Assembly: GCF_028368855.1 (NCBI RefSeq)
Contig: NZ_JAQNCY010000004.1
Coordinates: 310,001 to 374,000, forward strand
DNA from: Leisingera sp. SS27
Lineage (GTDB): Bacteria > Pseudomonadota > Alphaproteobacteria > Rhodobacterales > Rhodobacteraceae
Reading direction: 5' to 3'
DNA length: 64,000 nucleotides
Both the position numbers and the translations under genes were made by a program. The notes below the pieces were generated by a model. It searched no databases and was not told the origin of the DNA. It worked only from the letters and a program-made list of their open reading frames with translations. Positions 7,792-16,718 of this stretch are shown here, piece by piece. Each line of letters begins with the position of its first letter. Positions within the stretch are counted from its first letter, which is position 1.

Positions 7792-8646
7792 TCAGTTCTC
7801 TCCGGTAGCAACGGGAAGCGTCGGGAAGGCACCCCACTCCACCCAGGACCCGTCATAAAGCGAATGATCGGCCTTGCCGATACGCTCCAGAGCGAGGCTG
7901 AGGATAGCGGCGGTAACGCCCGATCCGCAGGAAGTAATCGCAGGCTTGCTCAGATCGGCGCCGGCGGCCTCAAAGGCGGCGCGGATGCCAGCGGCATCCT
8001 TCATCGTGCCGTCATCATTCAGCACCTGACCGAAAGGCACATTACGGGAACCGGGAATATGGCCGGCCCGCAGCCCCTCGCGCGGCTCCGGCGCGTCGCC
8101 TCGGAACCGTTCCGCGGAGCGGGCGTCGATGATTTCGTGATCGCCCAGCTTGGCCGCGGCAGAGACCTGGGTCACATCGCGCACCATGTGGTTCTGCACC
8201 CGCACGGTCATATGGCGGTCGCGGATCACCGGCGGCAGGTCCTCGACCGGATGGCCTTCGGCCTGCCATTTCGGAAAGCCGCCGTCCAGCACCGCAACAT
8301 TGGTCTGCCCCATCAGCCGGAACAGCCACCAGACACGAGCCGCCGAAAACAGCCCGGCACCGTCATAGACCACCACCTGGTGGCCATCACCGACGCCCAT
8401 GGCACGCAGCTTGGACATGAATTTTTCAACCGGCGGCACCATATGCGGCAGGTCGGAGCGGTTGTCGGAAATCTCGTCGATATCAAAGAACCGCGCGCCA
8501 GGGATATGGGCGGCCTCATACTCCGCCTTGGCGTCGCGCTCTTGCTGCGGCAAATACCATGATGCGTCCAGCACCCGAAGATCCGGGTCCTTCAGATGGG
8601 CCGCAAGCCAGTCCGTGGAAACCAGCGTCTTCGGATCGTCCTGCAT
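7792..8646 (-). CDS. sseA: 3-mercaptopyruvate/thiosulfate sulfurtransferase
   Basis: A 284-residue two-domain rhodanese. The active-site loop CGSGVTA in the C-terminal domain is the signature of 3-mercaptopyruvate sulfurtransferases, which move sulfur from mercaptopyruvate to thiol acceptors. The N-terminal inactive rhodanese domain has the usual LDASWYLP and HIPGARFFDIDEISD motifs. ATG 8646 is preferred over the adjacent in-frame TTG. Coupling to the downstream aminotransferase is logical, because transamination of cysteine yields 3-mercaptopyruvate, the substrate of this enzyme. It diverges from the leucine-rich-repeat gene. Confidence 0.93.
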   Translation of the reverse strand: MQDDPKTLVSTDWLAAHLKDPDLRVLDASWYLPQQERDAKAEYEAAHIPGARFFDIDEISDNRSDLPHMVPPVEKFMSKLRAMGVGDGHQVVVYDGAGLFSAARVWWLFRLMGQTNVAVLDGGFPKWQAEGHPVEDLPPVIRDRHMTVRVQNHMVRDVTQVSAAAKLGDHEIIDARSAERFRGDAPEPREGLRAGHIPGSRNVPFGQVLNDDGTMKDAAGIRAAFEAAGADLSKPAITSCGSGVTAAILSLALERIGKADHSLYDGSWVEWGAFPTLPVATGEN

Positions 8647-8811
8647 CAAAGCGTCTCCCTATCTGCATTTAGCGCCATGGGTACATCCCGGGGCTGGGCG
8701 GTGCAAGCCATCCTGACGCCTCACACGCCAATGCATGCATCTTGCCCGCGTTTTACGAAGCAGCAACAAGTATACTGCATAATTGCGACATGTTTCCGAT
8801 AAGGTATTCAA

Positions 8812-10029
8812 ATGCCCAGTCTGCGCAGTTACTTCGCATTTTTCCTGACGTCAGCCTGTTTAGGAGCACCGCCGCCCGCCAGCGCAGAATGCACACAATT
8901 TGAAAATGCATGCATATCCGTCAATGACTTAAAGGCGAGCATCCGGATCGGCGGGACCACATCAGACCTACAGGAACTGGCACAGTTTCAGCATTTGACC
9001 GATCTGTCGCTGATAGCTGAACCGGGATATCAGGGCCTGGTGGATTTGTCGCCGCTCGCTCAACTTGCCAGCTTGCAAAAGCTGGCATTGGTGGGGCTTA
9101 CCGTATCCGGCCTGACGCCACTGACCGGGTTGCCGGAACTGCGGCGGTTGAGCCTTGATTCTGTTCACGCGCCGGATTTCACTCCGCTAACGCAAATGAC
9201 CGCGCTTGAGCACCTGTCCATCTGGGGTATCGGGGAGGTAACCGACCTTTCTTTCCTGCGCGGCTATACCCGTTTGCAAAGCCTCAATATTGCTGGCACC
9301 GGTGTCACGGATCTGACTCCTCTGGAAGGGGTCGCGTCACTGGAAAACCTGCTGGCCTTCAACACCGGGATATCCGACCTGGCACCACTTGCCGCAGCAA
9401 ACCTGCGCGTGCTCTGGATCTCCGGCTGCCCCGTCCAGAGCCTGGCGCCGCTGGCGGCCTCCAGCAACCTGGAAATGCTGCGCGCGGACGGAAGCAGTCT
9501 GCAAAGCCTGGAGGGCCTGCAGAACAAACCAGCCCTTCATACCGTGATCCTGGCAGGCAGCCGCGTTGCCGACCTGTCGCCTTTGGCAGGCTCGCGAAGG
9601 CTGGCAGAGCTGGACCTTGCGGATACGCAAATCCAAGACCTTGCCCCCCTGTCGAACCTTACTCTGCTGCGCAAACTGATTTTGGACGGAACCCCGGTCA
9701 GCAGCCTTGAACCGCTCGCAGGCGGCAGCCTTCGGGAACTCTCAGCAATTGGCACCGCAGTGACCAGCCTGGCACCGGTCCGGCATATGCAAGAGCTTAA
9801 GGAGCTCGGCATTTCCGGAACAGGCATCCGGGACCTGCAACCGCTCGAAGGTCTGAAGAACCTGTCGATCCTGCGGGCCATTGGCCTGCCTCAAGATATT
9901 CTCCTGCCGCTGCTCAGAACGGAAAACCTGAGAATCCTCTATGCCGGGCCGGAAAGCGGACCGCACAGGCGGCTGCTTGGGCGGAAGCAGATCGCCAGAT
10001 ACGTCACCGGTGCGCGTCAGCATGAATGA
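8812..10029 (+). CDS. Secreted leucine-rich-repeat protein (internalin/SDS22-like)
   Basis: A 405-residue protein with a signal peptide (cleavage near PASAE, residue 26) followed by about 14 consecutive 22-residue leucine-rich repeats of the SDS22/internalin pattern (for example L..L.IAGTGVTDLTPLEGV). The repeats run from about residue 60 to 385 with a short basic C-terminal cap (RRLLGRKQIARYV). Such solenoids bind proteins or glycans. No transmembrane anchor or lipobox is seen, so it is probably periplasmic or secreted. It is a single gene, convergent with smpB 12 nt away. Weak AAGG lies upstream of ATG 8812. The function and ligand are unknown; only the architecture is secure. Confidence 0.85.
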   Translation: MPSLRSYFAFFLTSACLGAPPPASAECTQFENACISVNDLKASIRIGGTTSDLQELAQFQHLTDLSLIAEPGYQGLVDLSPLAQLASLQKLALVGLTVSGLTPLTGLPELRRLSLDSVHAPDFTPLTQMTALEHLSIWGIGEVTDLSFLRGYTRLQSLNIAGTGVTDLTPLEGVASLENLLAFNTGISDLAPLAAANLRVLWISGCPVQSLAPLAASSNLEMLRADGSSLQSLEGLQNKPALHTVILAGSRVADLSPLAGSRRLAELDLADTQIQDLAPLSNLTLLRKLILDGTPVSSLEPLAGGSLRELSAIGTAVTSLAPVRHMQELKELGISGTGIRDLQPLEGLKNLSILRAIGLPQDILLPLLRTENLRILYAGPESGPHRRLLGRKQIARYVTGARQHE

Positions 10030-10041
10030 CAAGCCCGAAGC

Positions 10042-10524
10042 TTACCGCGCGTCCTTCAGCAGCCGCTGTTTCTGGCGGCCCCAGTCGCGCTTGGCCTGGG
10101 TTTCACGCTTGTCGTGCAGCTTCTTGCCCTTGGCGATGCCCAGCTTGATCTTGGCGCGGCCGCGGTGGTTGAAGTAGATCACCAGCGGCACCAGGGTCAT
10201 GCCCTTGCGCTGGGTAAGGTTCCAAAGGTCCGACAGCTCCTTGCGCGACACCAGCAGCTTGCGGCGGCGGCGTTCCTCGTGCTTGAAGACCTTGGCTTGC
10301 GCATAGGGCGGGATATATGAGTTCACCAGCCACAGCTCGCCATCTTCCACCGCGGCATAACTATCGGCGATGTTGGTTCCGTTGCCGCGCAGCGCCTTGA
10401 CCTCGGACCCTTCCAGCACGATGCCGCATTCGATATCGTCTTCGATCGCGTAGTCAAAGCGCGCCCGCCGGTTTTCGGCGATCACCTTGTAGTTCGGGTC
10501 TGATGTCTGCTTCTTCTTGGCCAT
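10042..10524 (-). CDS. smpB: SsrA-binding protein SmpB
   Basis: A 160-residue SmpB, the partner of transfer-messenger RNA in rescuing stalled ribosomes. The oligonucleotide-binding barrel begins with [19 protein letters not shown], includes [13 protein letters not shown] and NSYIPPY, and ends in the basic helical tail ([27 protein letters not shown]) that enters the empty mRNA channel. Length and motifs are normal. The tmRNA gene ssrA is not seen in the window. It ends 12 nt from the convergent LRR gene and lies 45 nt downstream of the DMT transporter gene, with which it may be co-transcribed. Confidence 0.97.
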   Translation of the reverse strand: MAKKKQTSDPNYKVIAENRRARFDYAIEDDIECGIVLEGSEVKALRGNGTNIADSYAAVEDGELWLVNSYIPPYAQAKVFKHEERRRRKLLVSRKELSDLWNLTQRKGMTLVPLVIYFNHRGRAKIKLGIAKGKKLHDKRETQAKRDWGRQKQRLLKDAR

Positions 10525-10569
10525 GGGCGGCAGATGTAAGGCCGCGCTGCGGCAGGCGCAAGATGCCGC

Positions 10570-11424
10570 TTACGCCTTGCGGCTGCGCAGCAGCGTGAAA
10601 ACACCACTGACGACGATCACCGTGCTCCCGATCAAGGTAAGCGCGTCGGGGCGTTCGCCGAAGACCAGCACCCCCAGCACCATGGCAAAAACAAGCCGTG
10701 TGTAACGGAACGGTGCGATGACAGAGATTTCCCCTGCCCGCATCGCGCCGGACAGAGCGTTATAGGCAATCACCCCGATCACTGTCGCAGCACCGATATC
10801 CAGCCAGCTGCGCGCTTCCGGCCAGACTGCGCCGCCGGTCCAGCCCAGCGCAATGATCCCGGCAACAACCAGCATGGCAAACCCCAGAAATCCCAGCTGG
10901 TTGTTGCTCATGTCCTTCGGCGCCGCGCGGGTCGCCAGATCGCGGCCCGCAAATCCCAGCGTGCCCGCCACCGCAAACAGCGAGGCTGGTTCGAACCCGC
11001 TGAGGCCCGGCCGCAGGATCAGAAGAACCCCGGCAAAGCCCAGCCCGATTGCCAGCCAGCGCCGCCAGCCAACGGTCTCGCCAAAGAACACCACCGCACC
11101 CGCGGCCACCACCAAGGGTGTCGCTTGCAAAATGGCGGAGGCCGAAGACAAAGGTGTCAGCGCAATTGCCAGCGTGAAGCACAACCGCCCGACCACCTCC
11201 GCCAGAGAGCGCAAAACCATCGGGCGCGTGCCGAAGCCCGGGTGCCAGGGGGCGTGACCCTGCGCACGCGCCAGCGCGGCAAAGACCGCCATGCCGCCCA
11301 GCCCGAACAGGATCAGGATTTGCCCCACCGGCAGGCTGGCGGCGGCGGACTTGATGAACATGTCCTCTAGCGCAAAGGCGGCCATGGCCAGCACCATCAG
11401 AAGGCTTCCGCGCAGCGTATCCAT
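10570..11424 (-). CDS. EamA/DMT-family membrane transporter
   Basis: A 284-residue inner-membrane protein with ten predicted helices arranged as two EamA repeats, typical of the drug/metabolite transporter superfamily that exports amino acids or other metabolites. The repeat-end motifs (GETVGWRRWLAIGLGFAGVLL and FGERPDALTLIGSTVIV) are clear. ATG 11424 is taken as the start; an in-frame TTG at 11451 would add nine residues. It lies between a regulator gene and smpB on the same strand. The substrate cannot be inferred from sequence. Confidence 0.88.
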   Translation of the reverse strand: MDTLRGSLLMVLAMAAFALEDMFIKSAAASLPVGQILILFGLGGMAVFAALARAQGHAPWHPGFGTRPMVLRSLAEVVGRLCFTLAIALTPLSSASAILQATPLVVAAGAVVFFGETVGWRRWLAIGLGFAGVLLILRPGLSGFEPASLFAVAGTLGFAGRDLATRAAPKDMSNNQLGFLGFAMLVVAGIIALGWTGGAVWPEARSWLDIGAATVIGVIAYNALSGAMRAGEISVIAPFRYTRLVFAMVLGVLVFGERPDALTLIGSTVIVVSGVFTLLRSRKA

Positions 11425-11501
11425 TCCCGGTTCCAAATCCCGTAAACTCAATCACTTGCGCAAGTGGTAGGGGCGCAGCGGACCATGCACAAGAGCGGGG
11501 A

Positions 11502-12062
11502 TCAATCCCGCTGCGTCAGAACCGCCTGCCGATAGTGATGCATGTTGAGGAAAGACGCGCCGGTCTCAAGGCTGCGGTAGCCATGCGGCTGATCGGCTGC
11601 AAAGCGCAGGCCCTGCCCCGGCTCCAGCGCCACCCACGCGCCATCGCGCAGCACCTCCATGGAGCCCTGCAGCACATAGACTTCCTCGGTCACGCCGGTA
11701 TCGTGTGGCTGCGACTGGTGGCTCTGACCGGGTTTCAGCGTCACCTGAAAGGTCTCCGCACCCAGCAGCGGATCAAAGGGAAAGACGATCTTCACCCCGA
11801 TGCTGCCGGGAAACTGCACCGTCTCATAGACGCCCGTCACTTCGCTCACCGGCCGTGCGGCCTCTCCTAGCAGGGCGGTCAGCGGCAGGTGGAACCCTTT
11901 GGCAATCTTCCACAGCGTGGCAATCGTCGGGCTTGATTCGCCGCGCTCGATCTGCCCCAGCATCGCCTTGCTGACGCCTGTGGCCTCCGCCGCCTTGCTG
12001 AGGCTAAGCCCCGCCGCCGCGCGGATTTCCCGCAGGTTCAGGGTGATGCCGTCATTGTTCAT
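11502..12062 (-). CDS. XRE-family regulator with C-terminal cupin domain
   Basis: A 186-residue transcription factor. An XRE helix-turn-helix occupies residues 8-62 (LREIRAAAGLSLSKAAEATGVSKAMLGQIERG...) and a cupin_2 sensor domain residues 105-175 (HDTGVTEEVYVLQGSMEVLRDG, LEPGQGLRFAADQPH). Such proteins bind a small carboxylate or amino compound in the cupin and control an adjacent transporter. It is divergent from the BenE-type transporter, and the 104-bp gap holds two copies of a 16-bp palindrome that are probably its operators. A role as autoregulating repressor of the transporter is inference. Confidence 0.92.
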   Translation of the reverse strand: MNNDGITLNLREIRAAAGLSLSKAAEATGVSKAMLGQIERGESSPTIATLWKIAKGFHLPLTALLGEAARPVSEVTGVYETVQFPGSIGVKIVFPFDPLLGAETFQVTLKPGQSHQSQPHDTGVTEEVYVLQGSMEVLRDGAWVALEPGQGLRFAADQPHGYRSLETGASFLNMHHYRQAVLTQRD

Positions 12063-12087
12063 TGTGTCTGCCCGTCAAAAAAGCCTT

Positions 12088-12129
12088 GTGCGCTATAACG
12101 CACGGATTGTAGTGTGCGCTATAACGCAC
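12088..12129. promoter_or_regulatory. Tandem palindromic operators between the XRE-cupin regulator and benE-like gene
   Basis: GTGCGCTATAACGCAC occurs twice, identically, at 12088-12103 and 12114-12129, with centres 26 bp apart. Each is a 16-bp palindrome with only one mismatched base pair. They sit in the divergent intergenic space where both promoters must lie, and the TATA core could be part of a -10 element. The XRE-cupin protein is the obvious candidate to bind. Confidence 0.75.
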
Positions 12130-12166
12130 GCAACCCTACCCTGCCCGGCCGCCAAGGAAAACCCGC

Positions 12167-13345
12167 ATGCTCAAAGATCTGAAGCTCTCGCATCTCGTCT
12201 CCGGCGCGGTTGCAGTGCTGGTCGGTTACACAGGCTCGGTTGCCATCATTTTCCAGGCGATCGAGGCCGTCGGTGCCACCCAGGCACAGGCAAACAGCTG
12301 GATGCTGGTGCTGGGGCTTGGAATGGGGATCACCTGCCTGATCCTGTCGCTCGTGTACCGTATGCCGATCCTGACCGCCTGGTCGACGCCCGGAGCGGCG
12401 CTGCTGGCGGTCAGCCTCAACGGCGTGCCGCTGGCGGAGGCGGTGGGCGCCTTTCTCCTTTGCGCAGTGCTCCTGACACTCACCGGCATCACCGGCTGGT
12501 TCGCCGCCCTTTCCCGGCTGATCCCGGACAGCCTGGCCAGCGCGATGCTCGCGGGCATCCTGTTCCAGTTCGGGCTGTCCGCCTTCACCTCGCTGCAGAC
12601 CGACACTGCACTGGTGGCCGTGATGGGCCTTACCTTCCTGGCCGGGCGCAAGCTGTTCCCGCGCTACACGATTCCCGCCGTGCTGTCCGCCGGTGTGGCG
12701 TGGTGCGCTGCCACCGGCGCCTTCGGTAGCCTGGAGGCACTGGACCTGACGCTCGCCCGCCCCGAATTCGTCATGCCTGCCTTCTCATTACCGGTGCTCA
12801 TCGGTATCGGCCTGCCGCTCTACATCGTCACCATGTCCTCGCAGAACATGCCCGGCGTCGTGGCGCTGAAGGCCTGCGGCTATGAACCGCCGGTTTCCGC
12901 CAGCCTCACCGTCACCGGCCTGGCGTCGCTGCTGCTTGCCCCCTTCGGCGGCTTTGCCTTCAACCTCGCCGCCATCACCGCCGCCATCTGCGCAGGCCCG
13001 GAGGCGGATGAGAACCCAGACACCCGCTATCTGGCCGGGGTGATGACGGGCCTTGTATACATCCTGGTGGGGCTTGGCGGCGCCACCGTCATCAGCCTGT
13101 TCCTGATCGCACCCAAGGCGCTTGTTGCCACCGTTGCAGGCCTTGCGCTGCTGGCAACCATCGGCAACAGCCTTTCCGCCGCGCTGAAAGAACCGCAGGG
13201 GCGGGAAGCTGCCCTGATCACCTTTATGACCACGGTCTCCGGCATCAGTTTTTACGGAATCGGCGCGCCGTTCTGGGCACTGGTGCTGGGGCTGGCTGTG
13301 AATCACTGGCTGCGCGGCCACGCCCCCGTCCCGACCCGCGCCTGA
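12167..13345 (+). CDS. benE: BenE-family benzoate/H+ symporter-like transporter
   Basis: A 392-residue polytopic membrane protein of the BenE family (about 12 helices), annotated as benzoate:proton symporters and distantly related to xanthine/uracil permeases. Characteristic segments are ITAWSTPGAALL near residue 70, YIVTMSSQNMPGVVALKACGY and GGFAFNLAAITAAICAG. No benzoate-degradation genes are present here, so the true substrate may differ. The divergent XRE-cupin regulator and the double operator suggest substrate-responsive expression. The symbol reflects family membership rather than a demonstrated substrate. Confidence 0.85.
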   Translation: MLKDLKLSHLVSGAVAVLVGYTGSVAIIFQAIEAVGATQAQANSWMLVLGLGMGITCLILSLVYRMPILTAWSTPGAALLAVSLNGVPLAEAVGAFLLCAVLLTLTGITGWFAALSRLIPDSLASAMLAGILFQFGLSAFTSLQTDTALVAVMGLTFLAGRKLFPRYTIPAVLSAGVAWCAATGAFGSLEALDLTLARPEFVMPAFSLPVLIGIGLPLYIVTMSSQNMPGVVALKACGYEPPVSASLTVTGLASLLLAPFGGFAFNLAAITAAICAGPEADENPDTRYLAGVMTGLVYILVGLGGATVISLFLIAPKALVATVAGLALLATIGNSLSAALKEPQGREAALITFMTTVSGISFYGIGAPFWALVLGLAVNHWLRGHAPVPTRA

Positions 13346-13480
13346 CAGAGCCGCCGCAAAACAGAAACCGCCAACAAATTCCGGCGCAATCTGCGCCAAA
13401 ATTACCGAAGCATGCCCCGGCAGGTTGCCTTTATTGCGCAAATCGTGTGTTTGGGGTCAAATTCAAAGGGAAGCGCTCAA

Positions 13481-15325
13481 ATGCCGATGTACCGATCCAG
13501 AACCTCCACCCATGGCCGCAACATGGCGGGCGCGCGCGGACTATGGCGCGCAACCGGCATGAAAGACGATGATTTCGGCAAGCCGATCATCGCAATCGTC
13601 AACTCCTTCACCCAGTTCGTGCCCGGCCACGTCCACCTCAAAGACCTGGGCCAGATGGTTGCCCGCGAGGTTGAGGCGGCCGGCGGCGTTGCCAAGGAAT
13701 TCAACACCATCGCGGTGGACGACGGCATCGCCATGGGCCATGACGGCATGCTCTATTCGCTGCCCTCGCGCGAGGTGATCGCCGACAGCGTCGAATACAT
13801 GGTCAACGCGCACTGCGCTGACGCCATGGTCTGCATCTCCAACTGCGACAAGATCACGCCCGGCATGCTGATGGCTGCCATGCGCCTCAACATCCCTGCG
13901 ATCTTCGTCTCTGGCGGCCCGATGGAAGCGGGCAAGATCGACATTGCCGATCTCGACATGAAAAAGATCGACCTGGTCGATGCCATGGTGGCGGCGGCGG
14001 ATGACAAATTCACCGACGATCAGGTGAAGCATATCGAGGAAAACGCCTGCCCGACCTGCGGGTCGTGCTCGGGCATGTTCACCGCAAACTCGATGAACTG
14101 CCTGGCCGAGGCCCTGGGCCTGGCGCTGCCGGGCAACGGCTCGACGCTCGCCACCCACGCCGACCGCAAGGGATTGTTCCTGGAGGCGGGCCGCAAGATC
14201 GTTGAGATCACCAAGCGGCATTATGCGGAAGAGGAAAAAGGCCTGCTTCCGCGCGAGATCGCCACGTTTGAGGCGTTTGAAAACGCAATGAGCCTGGATA
14301 TCGCCATGGGCGGTTCCACCAACACCGTGCTGCACCTCCTGGCGATCGCCAACGAGGGCGAGGTGGATTTCAACATGTCCCACATGGACGCCCTCAGCCG
14401 CAAGGTGCCCTGCCTGTGCAAGGTGGCGCCGAACACGGCCAATGTGCATATGGAAGACGTGCACCGGGCCGGCGGCATCTTCTCGATCCTGGGTGAATTG
14501 TCCCGTGCAGGCCTCTTGCACAACCACTGCAGCACCGTGCACTCCTCGACCATGGGCGAAGCCATCGCCAAGTGGGACATCAAGGTTGCCAACAACCCCG
14601 AAGCTGAAGAGCTGTTCAAAGCGGCCCCCGGCGGCGTGCGCACCACGCAGGCGTTCAGCCAGTCCAACCGCTACAAAGAACTGGACAACGACCGTGAAAA
14701 CGGTGTGATCCGCTCCAAGGAGCACGCCTTCAGCCAGGACGGCGGCCTTGCGGTTCTGTTCGGCAATATCGCGCTGGACGGCTGCATTGTGAAAACCGCA
14801 GGCGTGGACGCAAGCAACCTGACCTTCACCGGCACCGCTTATGTCTGCGAAAGCCAGGATCAGGCGGTCAATGACATCCTGACCGGCAAGGTGACCGAAG
14901 GCGACGTGGTGGTGATCCGCTACGAGGGCCCGCGCGGCGGCCCCGGCATGCAGGAAATGCTGTATCCGACCTCCTATCTGAAATCGAAGGGCCTCGGAAA
15001 AAAATGCGCCCTGCTGACTGACGGGCGTTTTTCCGGCGGCACCTCGGGCCTGTCGATCGGCCATGTCTCGCCCGAGGCGGCCGAAGGCGGCACCATCGGC
15101 CTGGTGCGTCAGGGCGACAAGATCGAGATCGATATCCCCAACCGCTCGATCCATCTGGCGGTCTCCGGCGAAGAGCTGGCCGCGCGCCGCGAAGAGCAAG
15201 ACGCCAAGGGCTGGAAACCCGCTGAGCCGCGCAAGCGCAAGGTCTCCAAGGCGCTGAAAGCCTATGCGCTGCTGGCCACGTCTGCGGCCAAGGGCGCCGT
15301 GCGCGCACTGCCCGACGAAGACTGA
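13481..15325 (+). CDS. ilvD: Dihydroxy-acid dehydratase
   Basis: A 614-residue IlvD, converting 2,3-dihydroxy-isovalerate and 2,3-dihydroxy-3-methylvalerate to the 2-oxo acids of the valine, leucine and isoleucine pathway. It is of the E. coli-like type: [16 protein letters not shown] at the N-terminus, the Fe-S ligand motif [10 protein letters not shown] with Cys122, and [19 protein letters not shown] around residue 190. ATG 13481 follows AAAGGGAAG. The enzyme supplies the precursor used by leuC, leuD and leuB elsewhere in the window. It stands alone with its own terminator. Confidence 0.97.
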   Translation: MPMYRSRTSTHGRNMAGARGLWRATGMKDDDFGKPIIAIVNSFTQFVPGHVHLKDLGQMVAREVEAAGGVAKEFNTIAVDDGIAMGHDGMLYSLPSREVIADSVEYMVNAHCADAMVCISNCDKITPGMLMAAMRLNIPAIFVSGGPMEAGKIDIADLDMKKIDLVDAMVAAADDKFTDDQVKHIEENACPTCGSCSGMFTANSMNCLAEALGLALPGNGSTLATHADRKGLFLEAGRKIVEITKRHYAEEEKGLLPREIATFEAFENAMSLDIAMGGSTNTVLHLLAIANEGEVDFNMSHMDALSRKVPCLCKVAPNTANVHMEDVHRAGGIFSILGELSRAGLLHNHCSTVHSSTMGEAIAKWDIKVANNPEAEELFKAAPGGVRTTQAFSQSNRYKELDNDRENGVIRSKEHAFSQDGGLAVLFGNIALDGCIVKTAGVDASNLTFTGTAYVCESQDQAVNDILTGKVTEGDVVVIRYEGPRGGPGMQEMLYPTSYLKSKGLGKKCALLTDGRFSGGTSGLSIGHVSPEAAEGGTIGLVRQGDKIEIDIPNRSIHLAVSGEELAARREEQDAKGWKPAEPRKRKVSKALKAYALLATSAAKGAVRALPDED

Positions 15326-15352
15326 TACTGCTCAGACCTGGAGCACACAGAA

Positions 15353-15384
15353 CCCGCCGCCCCAATCGCGGCGGGTTTTCTTTT
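15353..15384 (+). terminator. Rho-independent terminator of ilvD
   Basis: 8-bp stem CCCGCCGC / GCGGCGGG (15353-15360 and 15368-15375) followed by TTTTCTTTT, 28 nt after the ilvD stop. Confidence 0.92.
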
Positions 15385-15625
15385 GGCCTCCGCTCCTGAG
15401 GCCGGGTCAAGGGCCGCGCAAAGCGCGGCGGCGCAGCCGCTTGCTCTTGAGGCGGCATCAGGGGCTTCACAACGGACAAGGCGCGTTCAGGGCACACCTG
15501 CCCCTGAACCGCTTCTCAGCAAATTTCCTTCAGCACCTTAGATCTCCCGCCCCCCGCTGCAGCCTGCTGGCTGACGCCAACACCCCCTGCGGTGTTAGGC
15601 GCGGCGCCGTGCTGACGCACGGCGT

Positions 15626-15658
15626 GCCTCCGGCGGGAGTATTTGGCCGAAAGTGAAG
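15626..15658 (+). repeat. Dispersed repeat family 1 (CTCCGGCGGGAGTATTT type)
   Basis: The element reads GCCTCCGGCGGGAGTATTT, then a short variable part, then AAAGTGAAG. Related copies on the minus strand lie at 27824-27857, 42846-42872 and 45536-45568. All are intergenic. Confidence 0.65.
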
Positions 15659-15698
15659 CCAAATGGCTCATTGCAGCACACGCCTGCGCCGCGTCAGC

Positions 15699-15712
15699 GG
15701 CGCCGGGCCCAA
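15699..15712. repeat. Dispersed repeat core (family 2)
   Basis: GGCGCCGGGCCCAA is identical to 1679-1692. It is followed by a GCGGGAGC-type end near 15749, as in the other copies. Confidence 0.45.
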
Positions 15713-15757
15713 GGCTTGGCGCTGCATCTGTGATGCTGCGGCTAGGCGCGGGAGCCT

Positions 15758-16576
15758 CTATTCCCCCAGCTTGGCGTGCACCTCGTCCAGGTCGATCTCT
15801 CCCACCGGCATCTTATTGGCCGGGTTCTCGAAATCGTATTTGAACAGCTCGAAGTCCCGCTTGTAGATCTCGTAGACCAGATGCATCGACAGGTCGTCGA
15901 AGTACTCCTCCACCGGATGCGCGCGCTTGGGGCCGTGGCCTTCGCTTTCGTTGAAACGCGGAATCGCAGCCAGGTCCACGGGATGCGGCGTTTCGATTGC
16001 GTTCAGCACCCCCTGCATTCCGTCATTGAACGCCTCGGTCCAGAAGATCCGGTTGTAGCGCCCGCCGTTCAGAATGAAGGTCGACACATGCCCCGACATC
16101 GCCGACCAGTGGATGTCCGGATCCATCGGGCGGCGCCAGCGGATGGTGTCGCGGGCAAACAGCAGAAAGCGGCGGAAGCTGGCGATCTGATCGAACTCCT
16201 GCTTGCCGTCATCGCCGCCGACTTCGATCCCGTATTCATACGCGAGCTTCGGCACCAGATTGCCGCGGTAGCGCTTGCCGTTGCGCTGGATACCACAGAT
16301 CTTGTCGAAGAAAGACGACAGGATACGGGTGTAGGGGTTGCGCACGCAGGTGAAAGCATAGGACTGCTGCCCCTGCACGTTACGGGTGATCGGCCCCTGA
16401 CTGTGCTCCAGCGCCCATTTATGCAGACCGTCCTTGGCATCATGGATGTCGCCGTCAAAAAACTGCCCGTGGTCGGAATAGTAAAGGATCTGCCCGATGG
16501 TCGAGCAGGCGCATTTCGGCACCACCCGGTAGACCACAGTTTCACTTTCCGTCATCCAGGTGCCTGGGAACCCCAT
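15758..16576 (-). CDS. Sulfotransferase family protein
   Basis: A 272-residue sulfotransferase of the Sulfotransfer_2 type, which transfers sulfate from PAPS to a carbohydrate or other hydroxyl acceptor. The 5'-phosphosulfate loop is VPKCACSTIG (residues 20-29) and the 3'-phosphate-binding segment is FTCVRNPYTRILSSFFDKI (about 75-93). No signal peptide is evident, so it should be cytoplasmic. ATG 16576 is supported by GAGGGCG upstream. It is divergent from a GT14-type glycosyltransferase 142 bp away, which suggests that both modify one surface glycan. The acceptor is unknown. Confidence 0.85.
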   Translation of the reverse strand: MGFPGTWMTESETVVYRVVPKCACSTIGQILYYSDHGQFFDGDIHDAKDGLHKWALEHSQGPITRNVQGQQSYAFTCVRNPYTRILSSFFDKICGIQRNGKRYRGNLVPKLAYEYGIEVGGDDGKQEFDQIASFRRFLLFARDTIRWRRPMDPDIHWSAMSGHVSTFILNGGRYNRIFWTEAFNDGMQGVLNAIETPHPVDLAAIPRFNESEGHGPKRAHPVEEYFDDLSMHLVYEIYKRDFELFKYDFENPANKMPVGEIDLDEVHAKLGE

Positions 16577-16718
16577 TTGCCGCCCTCTTGTCCGTCTTTG
16601 CCTGTTCCAAGCAGTAATTGCATATGTTTACCGAAACGGGAACTATCTGGTTTATTCGCGCGCGCCGCCCGCTTATCAAGGTAAACAATCAGGCAGAACA
16701 AGGCAGTCCGTCCCCACT

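Larger units (their letters stand above)
15385..15757. other. Noncoding region rich in dispersed repeats
   Basis: No credible gene in 373 bases. It holds one family-1 repeat (15626-15658), one family-2 core (15699-15712), and GC-rich inverted segments near 15415-15440 and 15585-15630. It lies between the convergent ilvD and sulfotransferase genes. Confidence 0.5.

Noticed and set aside
8740-8811. TATACT as a promoter -10 for the LRR gene
   Set aside because: The hexamer is good, but no -35 sits at acceptable distance.
13541-15199. A 552-codon minus-strand frame opposite ilvD
   Set aside because: It is a shadow of ilvD with His/Gly/Arg-rich low-complexity translation and no family motifs.
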